A stretch of 64,000 nucleotides of DNA, taken from Lactuca virosa (lineage: Eukaryota > Streptophyta > Magnoliopsida > Asterales > Asteraceae). The notes under the pieces were generated by a model. It was not told the DNA's origin, ran no database searches, and was given only the letters and a program-made list of their open reading frames with translations. Shown here piece by piece: positions 57,177 to 64,000 of this stretch (the stretch's first letter is position 1; each line of letters opens with the position of its first letter). A program made the translations under genes and the position numbers. Location: positions 117,334,970-117,398,969 of the forward strand of contig CAKMRJ010005634.1 in NCBI GenBank assembly GCA_928212115.1, in the 5' to 3' direction.

Positions 57177-59941
57177 TGTCACACCCCCAATCCGGAACGG
57201 TGGAAAGGTTCGGGGGCGGTGGACGTCATGTATAGTATCACAACAATTGTAAAAAATTAATCAAAGCAACAACAACCATTGTATTAATAGTATAATGTTT
57301 ACATTGTATTCGAATCATACATAACTGACTCTAAAAGTAAATAACAAGAAAAGACTTGAAGCTACTATACTCCATCTTCTAGAAACCGGTGCGTGTACCT
57401 GTCTACTAGTGTCCTGAGAATACAAGTAGTTTTGAAAGTGTCAACATTAAATTTGGTGAGTTCGTAAGCGTTTTGTTTTAGAAAACAGGTTCTTTGTTCT
57501 TTGAAAAACGTGATGTGTTTCTCTAGAAAACCCTATATATTCTGATTTGAAGAATGATAAGTAAAAAGATTCGTACCAGTTCCTTCTACAAGTACTTAGT
57601 GTATAGAAGTCATATACCATCCAGATCGAACAAACAATCGATTGTGTGGTTCTGCCCCATGCCCACAACCAAACAAGGAACAGGAAATGAGGCGGAGGTC
57701 ACACATCCCACTGGTTTTCGGATCCTCATGTATATAACCCTAACGTATTCACCAGGTACTTACAGAGTTAACTGTATTAGTCCTTTGAAATCTATTGAAA
57801 GTGTTCCTCAATAAAATCCTATATTTTCTTAATAAGAGTATGATAATACCAGAACCTTCTATGACCACTTAATTTATAGTATCTATATATAAACCAATAT
57901 CGAACAGATAGTTAATTGTGTGGATCTGCCCTAAGCCTACAACCAAACAAGGAACAGGAAATGAGGCGGAAACCACACATCCAACTATCTATTGGATATT
58001 CTTCATATATAACCTTGATGCATAAACTAAGGAAATTATAGAATTAACAATGAATGTTCGTTAGTTGAATGATAAACCGATTGCTTGTAAAATATTGATG
58101 TTTGTCCTGGAAAATCCTACATTTTCCATAAGAGTGAGTTGTTGTCTTAACTGTTCCAAACTGAAAAGTACAACCATTTTCCATACTTAAGTTGTTGAAG
58201 TGTAGCTTTATTATCAAATAAAACTAGTCGAAAACGTGTTGTCCTGTATACCGGAAGTGTTATTAATACCCTCCTGTGATCGCTTAGTACATACAGGTTA
58301 TAGAAATCTAGATCGAACAGACAGTCGATTGGGTGATTCTGCCCTAAGCCCACAAGCAAACAATGAACAGGAAATGAGGCGGAAGTCACACATCCCACTG
58401 CATGTCGGATGTTAATTTCACATCACCCTGATGTATATACTAAGTAATCACATAGTTACTAACCCTGATGACTGTTTGTTAAGTATATTATCACGTGAAG
58501 GAGTCGTTGTTTTCCATGTGAGTTCTTATAACCATGATGATGGACGATAAATACTACGACATACTTCGGACGTCGTAAACGTTAATGACGTTTGTCACCC
58601 AGGACGACTGTAGCTAATAGTCAGGGTGCGGGATTGTCAGTCCCATATAGATCTATACACAAACTCACGCTCTCCCTCCAGGACCTCTGGTTCCGAAGGA
58701 GTAGACTTCCCCGAAGATGTGTCTCACAATTTTGGTTCTCTCAACGAATTCACGAATAATACAATGAAAATCCCTTTTTGTTAATGACATGTAACTTTGT
58801 AAAAATAGTTCGTTCGTTCCATAAACTATTCTTAAACTAGTTTATGAGTTTGTTTCCGTGTTAAAATTTATGCTTGTAATTAGTTGAGTCTTAACATGTT
58901 TTGTAATTTGTTCGTAAGTGTAGTAGTCACAATGTTTGCCGTGTTTAGTAAGTTTCATGTTCAAATGCATGCGAACGGTAAGAAAATATAATAAACAAAA
59001 TTATATTTTTAAACACAAGATTACTTGTGTTTTACTTGTATTCTCCCCCTGAAAACATTGAAAAAGATTGGAAATATGGGGGGTATGAACTCACCTCTAG
59101 TGCGTGTGCTTGATCGGACTCGAAGTGATTGCAAATGATCCTCGGATTAGAATGCGTAACAGTGGTCGTATCCTAAAAATAATTATACCCGACGTCGTAT
59201 TTAAATTAATAAGATATTAATTTAAATAATAGGGTTAAATAATAATTTAATTATATAAAAGGAGGACTTACAATTTAATTGGAAATTAATTGGGAAATGT
59301 TGAAAATGTGTGTTCGGTGAGCAAAAGTGGGAATTCGGTCAAGGCTTGGTGAATTTGGTGGGTTGTTGAAGATTTGAAGATATGAGTGTGTGTTGTTGGT
59401 GTTCTTGGTGAGAATAAGAAGATTTGAAGATCTTCTGGGCAAAAACACATGAGTTTTGAGAGCAAAATTGGCAAGAATTCGGTGTGGGAGTGAATGAAAT
59501 GAGGATGAAATCGGTTGAACAAATATATATAGCAAATGAGAAACCGGTCAAAGGGTATGGGTAATAGAGGAATTCAGTCCTAATGGGCCTAGATTTTGGG
59601 GAATGCGGTCATGGCAAGACTGAATTCACCCTTTGGTGAATGTGATGGCCGAACACACAAGTGAGAAAAGATTCTAGAAACCGAATTTAGCATTTTATTA
59701 GCTTCCAAAACCGAATTCACTTATTTATGGTGTATATTTATGTTACAAGCCCTTCACTTTTGATATATGTTACCTTATACTACCCTAAATTTACTTAGTT
59801 TTCAAACCAAGCTTAGTTATTAGCTTATAAACATGCCCTTAAGGCTATAGAGGAGACATTGCAACAAGGAGTGCGATGTAGGTTCACTTGTGCTAGGTTA
59901 GATTTAGGATTTGCTAGGTTTAAAAATTTCGAGTTGTGACA
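57177..59941 (-). repeat. 5' LTR of minus-strand gypsy element
   Basis: 2,765 bp, aligned throughout with 46995-49760. Modules lie at cores 57641-57690, 57921-57970 and 58331-58380; GAATTCGGT words lie at 59330-59720. The short minus-strand frames shared with the other LTR are not genes. Confidence 0.93.
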
Positions 59942-60796
59942 TCTCTTTCGGTCAGATACCTTGGTGTCCCTCTTATCACCTCTTTTTGACTTGTAGGGAT
60001 TTCAAATGCATTATTGACAAGGTTAAATCTAGACTTGAAGAATGAAAACACAAATCTTTGTCCTCTGTTGGCAGACTCCAACTTATTCTATCGGTCTTGT
60101 CCTCTATGAAAATCTATTGGGCCTTTATCTTCATTCTCCTAAAGACCGCCATGAATCAGATAGAGAAGCTCATGAGAGGTTTCCTTTGGTGTCAAGGTGA
60201 GCTGAAAATAGGAAAAGCCAAAGTCTCTTTGAAAGTTTTTTTCCTCCCAAAGACTCAAGGTGGCCTTGGTATAAAGAGTGTGTCCACTTGGAATACTGCT
60301 CTTATGGCCTCTCACATCTGGAGGCTCCTTACCAACAAGGCCTCCCATTGGTTGAAATGGATCCACTCTTATAGAATCCAAGGCCGAAACTTTTGAGATG
60401 CCTGAACTAAAAGCGGCATTAGAGCGGGATGGAGTAACCTCCTTGGTATGCGTGAAAAGTTTAGAAATGTTAATGTCTCTCAAACTGGTAACGGTAACAT
60501 GACTTCTGCGTGGTATGAAAACTCACATTTTACTGGTCCTCTCTCTCGTTTCCTTACCCCTCATGTTATTCACCGAGCGGGTTTTTCCCTTGATGCTATT
60601 GTAAGTGACATTGTCTCTAGTGGTAATTGGGTTTGTCCTCACCTTTCAAGTGGGCCCATTGGTTCTCTTAGCAACCACCCCCACCCTTTATCTCCCACTC
60701 TACCCCAGATAAACTCTTATGGCATCACAAAGCAAGCGTTTTTATTCCTTTTCTGTCCGTGAAGCTTGGCCTTGCATTCAGCCTGAGGAGCCATAT
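59942..60796 (+). pseudogene. LINE reverse transcriptase, 3' part and zf-RVT-like region
   Basis: After the second TCTCT the LINE frame resumes with VRYLGVPLIT, which directly continues the left flank (FPEGSL). Then come SVGRLQLILSVLSSMKIYWA, IEKLMRGFLWCQGE and PKTQGGLGIKSVSTWNTALM, all typical of the C-terminal part of plant LINE ORF2. Several stops break it after 60396. It ends at 60796 where a minus-strand gypsy LTR begins. Confidence 0.92.
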
Positions 60797-62491
60797 TGTA
60801 ACGTCCCAAAAATAGAAGTAAAAATTTCATTTTTAGACCATTAATTCCATACAACCATTTGTACCCGAACGAATCAAAGTGAATTGTATTTTCTAAACAT
60901 TAGAATAAAACAAATATAATCAGTGCTATTAAAGCCATCAAGGGATGCAATGCAGTCAAGTCGGGCATTTCCTTTGGAACTGGAAGTACCTGAAAAATGT
61001 TTAAACCACAAACCATAAGCACAAAGCTTAGTGAGTTCCCTAAAATACCGCATACGATACATATCAACAGGCCCAACCCGCACATTGGGCCCAACACATA
61101 ATAACGGGCCCATCCCAACATATCAATAGGCCCAACCCAACATGCATACCAATAGGCCCAACAAAACACACAATGCAAGTAGGGTTGTTCACTATTTGAA
61201 TAAAACCGAATTGTCCAATTGGACACTTTGGATCAGGCTATTTGGTTAAGATATTTGGATTTTTGGATTGGTTTTCAGCAAAACTAAATTATTATTTTGG
61301 ATTTTAGATTAGTTTTGGTTTATAAATTAAGGACCGAATAGTATAAAAAAACCGAATAACAACTTATTATTTATTTTTCATATGTATCTTTAACTATTTA
61401 AAAATTCACTAAATTATTATTTTTAGTTATTAGAAATTTTCATCCAATATAACTTTAAAATTTACTTATTATCAAAACTTTTTTTTGTCAATGACATATT
61501 AACTATAATCTATTTTCTAGTATTTGTTTATAAATAATAATTTATAATATATTTTTAGCTTCTTTATAGATTTTGTTAATATTCAAGTTATATATTTTTC
61601 AAAACGTCTTGCCTCTTGAAAACCGAATTGTAAAAACCGATCCAACCGAATTGTAATATGGTTGGACTGAATCAGATTTAATTTAGTTTGGACTATTTGA
61701 ATTCATGTTTTGAAAACAGAAATCTATTCAGATTCACTTGATAGGATCAGATCAAACCGATTTATCCAAACGAACACCCCTAAATTCAAGAGTCACAAAG
61801 ACAGCTAGAATCCCACATAGTATAGTGAGAAGACTAACTTGTCTCAAGTAATCAGCTAAACCGCAGCTCAAAATTCCCGCAAAAGCTGTTAAAACACTCC
61901 TATCAAAACATACTAGGTACAACCTTAGTCTACACATTAAAACCAACAATCTTGACCAAAAGTCAACCCAGGTCAACAAGTCCACGATCACAGTCAACTT
62001 TCCAAAGTTGACTTATGAGGACCGCCACGTCGTGACCTTCTATTGGTCACGTTGTGGTACAATATAGACAAAATAATCGTGCTTCTTCCCCAGCCGTCAC
62101 GTCATGGCAACCAAACGCCACGTCGTGGGAACTGGGTTCAACACCTTAATAGGTTAAGCCATTTTCCATCAGTTTCTTGGGCTCCAAAACTTATATATGA
62201 TACTTCTCATGGTCTTAATGGATAAAATTTTTGACTTTATCCGTTGAGACATTCCTCTAACCCTAGATCTCAATTCTAAGGTCCAAAAAGGCAACTTAAC
62301 GCATGGAATTAACTATTAAGCACTTAATCCATGAAGTATTCAGACCAAAGCTTGCAGAAGGGATTTAGGGACCCTAATGATCCCTAAAAATGCAAACTTT
62401 ATGGACATGCATGCCCCATGCATGTCCTTCCCTAAATCTAGGTCAAAAGATTCAATATGACCTAGATTTCATGCAAAGTTCCTAAATCACC
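60797..62491 (-). repeat. gypsy LTR fragment, minus strand (CACGACGTG family)
   Basis: The plus-strand start TGTAACGTCCC is the 3' LTR end. An acceptor-like site lies at 60986-60996, the AAGCTTAGTGAGTT conserved block near 61024, GGCCCAAC repeats at 61065-61165 and CACGTCGTG/CACGACGTG words at 62020-62130. It is related to 31231-32967 and 38632-39390. The 5' half is cut by the LTR starting at 62492. A hAT-type element lies inside (61180-61782). Confidence 0.85.
61180..61782. mobile_element. non-autonomous hAT-type element (8-bp TSD, one mismatch)
   Basis: The left end is TAGGGTTGTTC; the right end in reverse complement is TAGGGGTGTTC. The flanks are AATGCAAG (61172-61179) and AATTCAAG (61783-61790), 8 bp as in hAT. 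The 603-bp AT-rich interior has AACCGAATTG words near both ends and no transposase. Confidence 0.85.
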
Positions 62492-62809
62492 TGTAACATC
62501 CCCAAATTTCGAGGCCAAAAATTTTCATTTTTAATTAAGTAATTCATAAAACAGTTCACCAAAACATTGTCAATATTACATCAACTTATAAAAACCATAA
62601 TGTCGTGTCTCAAAACCATATCATCAGAAGTAATGAAAATCAGAGTACAATCCCAGAAACTCAATGCGGAAACCATGTGTGTGTGATGCGCTGCTACACC
62701 GCCGACTCCTTCCCCTTAGACGAAGAGGTACCTGAAACCAAAACTAAAACTGTAAGCACGAAGCTTAGTGAGTTCCCCCATCATACCCATACCAAAATAA
62801 TACATGACC

Positions 62810-62970
62810 CTCGATATCTTTCAACCGGTAACTGTCAAGCATAACTGGGAGCTGGACTTCCCCTCGGTATCTTTCAACCGGTAACCGGGAACTACCCTCC
62901 CCTTCGATATCTTTCAACCGGTATCTGGGAACTACCCTCCCCTTCGGTATCTTTCAACCGGTAACCAGGG
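62810..62970. repeat. ~40-bp minisatellite (TATCTTTCAACCGGTA units)
   Basis: TCAACCG occurs at 62821, 62874, 62914 and 62954, giving spacings of 53, 40 and 40 bp. Each unit carries TATCTTTCAACCGGTA. It lies inside the intron-like part of the LTR. Confidence 0.92.
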
Positions 62971-63334
62971 ACTATTTCACCCCTCCTACTGCTAACACAT
63001 AATAAGCACAATAAGCATAACAATCATAACCATGTCAAGCACAATAAGCATAACACATATCAAGTCCCAGATAATTATCACAAAGACAATCATCTAACCA
63101 GTACTCTTACTTGTGGGCCGGCATTGTGGTCGTAGACCCACCCCTACTAGGATAAGACTCACCTCAAAGTCGTGTAGTGTCCGAACTGTCCTCGGCGTGA
63201 AAACCGACTTTCCTCGACTCCTCAATTCCTACATGACAACCCCATCCAAGTTATCAACTTGTACTGGCAACCCTACCCAGGGTCAACTCAAATCCGGTCA
63301 AAGTCAACTTTGGTCAAAGTCAACATCCAGTTGA

Positions 63335-63775
63335 CTTGACTCGCCGAGTTGGTCTACCAACTCATCGAGTCCCTACTTCTCTAACCCAAACCAATCCCCG
63401 TCTCTACTCGTCGAGTCTAGCAAGAGCTCGACGGGTTCTTCTTCAATCACACCATCGGGGCCATCTTCATCCGACTCGCCGAGTTCGACCTTGAACTCGT
63501 CGAGTTCATCTCCCTCATAAGAATGTGTCCAGCCTATGAATCGCCGAGTTGTATGAATAACTCGTCGATTCCATCTTCAAAGATTGGAAGATTGCCTTGG
63601 ACTCGCTAAGTCTGCTCAAACACTCGTCGAGGCCCATGATTCCCAAGTCTATAATCTCGTCCATCTTTGTTGAGTCCTTCTCTAGACTCAACCGGAACCC
63701 CAAAACAGCAAGGGTTGGAGAACCACTACCCGACTCGTCGAGTCCCACGAACAACTCGCCGAGTCCACTAAAGTC
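63335..63775. repeat. ACTCGNCGAGT word cluster, right end
   Basis: More than ten ACTCG(C/T)CGAGT-type words or one-base variants occur. It corresponds to the 28305-28537 cluster in reverse orientation. Confidence 0.92.
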
Positions 63776-64000
63776 CATGTCCATAAACTCGATTTCTGTC
63801 AAGCTCATCTCATCCAAAGGGTAGATCTGACCTCCTAGGGCCGATATAGCACGTAAAGCCACGAACTTTACGTCCATGCATGGGTCTTTTAGCCCTAAAG
63901 GACTACAAATGATGTCTAAAAGATGCATGGGGCTCTCATGGCCATAAAGTTGGCACCTTTATGCCATGAGACCCCTCCAATGACCAAGATCTGAAGTCAA

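Larger units (their letters stand above)
46995..59941 (-). mobile_element. Ty3/gypsy element, gag only, minus strand (TSD TCTCT)
   Basis: LTRs are 46995-49760 (3') and 57177-59941 (5'), 2,766 and 2,765 bp and very similar. The PBS is at 57162-57173, gag at 54540-55643 and the PPT at about 49761-49775. Once the nested element 50178-53629 is removed the internal region is only ~4 kb, with gag and no protease, RT, RNase H or integrase. It is inserted in a LINE RT gene whose frame resumes across the site. It is a large non-autonomous derivative of the family that also left the solo LTR at 17096. Confidence 0.95.
62492..64000 (-). repeat. gypsy LTR, minus strand, right part outside window (ACTCGNCGAGT family)
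   Basis: The plus-strand start TGTAACATCCCC is the 3' LTR end. An acceptor-like site (TTTCAG on the minus strand) lies at 62732-62737, the AAGCTTAGTGAGTT block at 62761-62774, a 40-bp minisatellite at 62810-62970, a donor-like site (GAG/GTGAG) near 63158-63165 and the ACTCGNCGAGT cluster at 63335-63775. Its layout is that of 27832-29495 in reverse. Confidence 0.88.

Overview
This is nuclear DNA of a flowering plant. Almost all of it is transposable elements, with one host gene that still looks intact. Evidence: Ty1/copia and Ty3/gypsy LTR retrotransposons with tRNA-iMet primer-binding sites (TGGTATCAGAGC), a chromodomain integrase of the Tekay/Del type, a plant L1-type LINE, CACTA and hAT termini, long (TA)n tracts, and a spliced gene with GT..AG borders. 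The LTR families carrying ACTCGNCGAGT words remind me of lettuce (Lactuca, Asteraceae). That is recollection, not a database result.

Bases 1-29495 form one nested stack. The outermost visible layer is a Tekay chromovirus, of which only the integrase C-terminus/chromodomain (27184-27814) and the 3' LTR (27832-29495) lie here. A large Ty3/gypsy derivative with a ~2.95 kb LTR is inserted into that pol gene. Its 5' LTR is cut into pieces 7219-8914, 16545-17095 and 19999-20219; its internal region is 20220-24231 and its 3' LTR 24232-27182. Three later insertions broke the 5' LTR: a minus-strand Ty1/copia element (1-7218), a plus-strand Ty1/copia element (8915-16539, TSD GGCCG) and a solo LTR (17096-19998, TSD GTAAC). 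The unbroken 3' LTR provides the empty site for each insertion.

Bases 29496-45990 are older and AT-rich. They hold a CACTA end, a copia LTR split by a solo gypsy LTR (31231-32967, TSD ATAGG), a minus-strand LTR/PBS relic with three 100-bp repeats, a (TA)n-embedded inverted-repeat element, a truncated gypsy LTR, and then the one host gene (39512-40565, two exons, 165 aa, mitochondrial-type N-terminus). After it come a MULE-like TIR element and a MITE.

Bases 45990-64000 are a second stack. A plant LINE (45990-46994 and 59947-60796) is split by a 12.9 kb minus-strand gag-only Ty3/gypsy element (46995-59941, TSD TCTCT). That element is itself split by a 3.45 kb non-autonomous LTR element (50178-53629, TSD TATAC). 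The LINE is then cut by a minus-strand gypsy LTR (60797-62491) that carries a hAT-type element (61180-61782), and that LTR is cut by another minus-strand LTR running off the window end.

No element here encodes an intact set of proteins. Most appear to be passengers that keep LTR, PBS, PPT and sometimes gag but have lost pol. The most unusual signals are non-coding: (a) each gypsy LTR family carries its own short, often palindromic word in clusters; (b) one LTR family combines telo-boxes with TGGGCC site II words; (c) several LTR families share an intron-like frame around a family-specific minisatellite; (d) a stem-bounded ~130-bp module is repeated in LTR and internal DNA of one family; and (e) two copia families share a non-coding leader with a duplicated block at the same 82-bp spacing.
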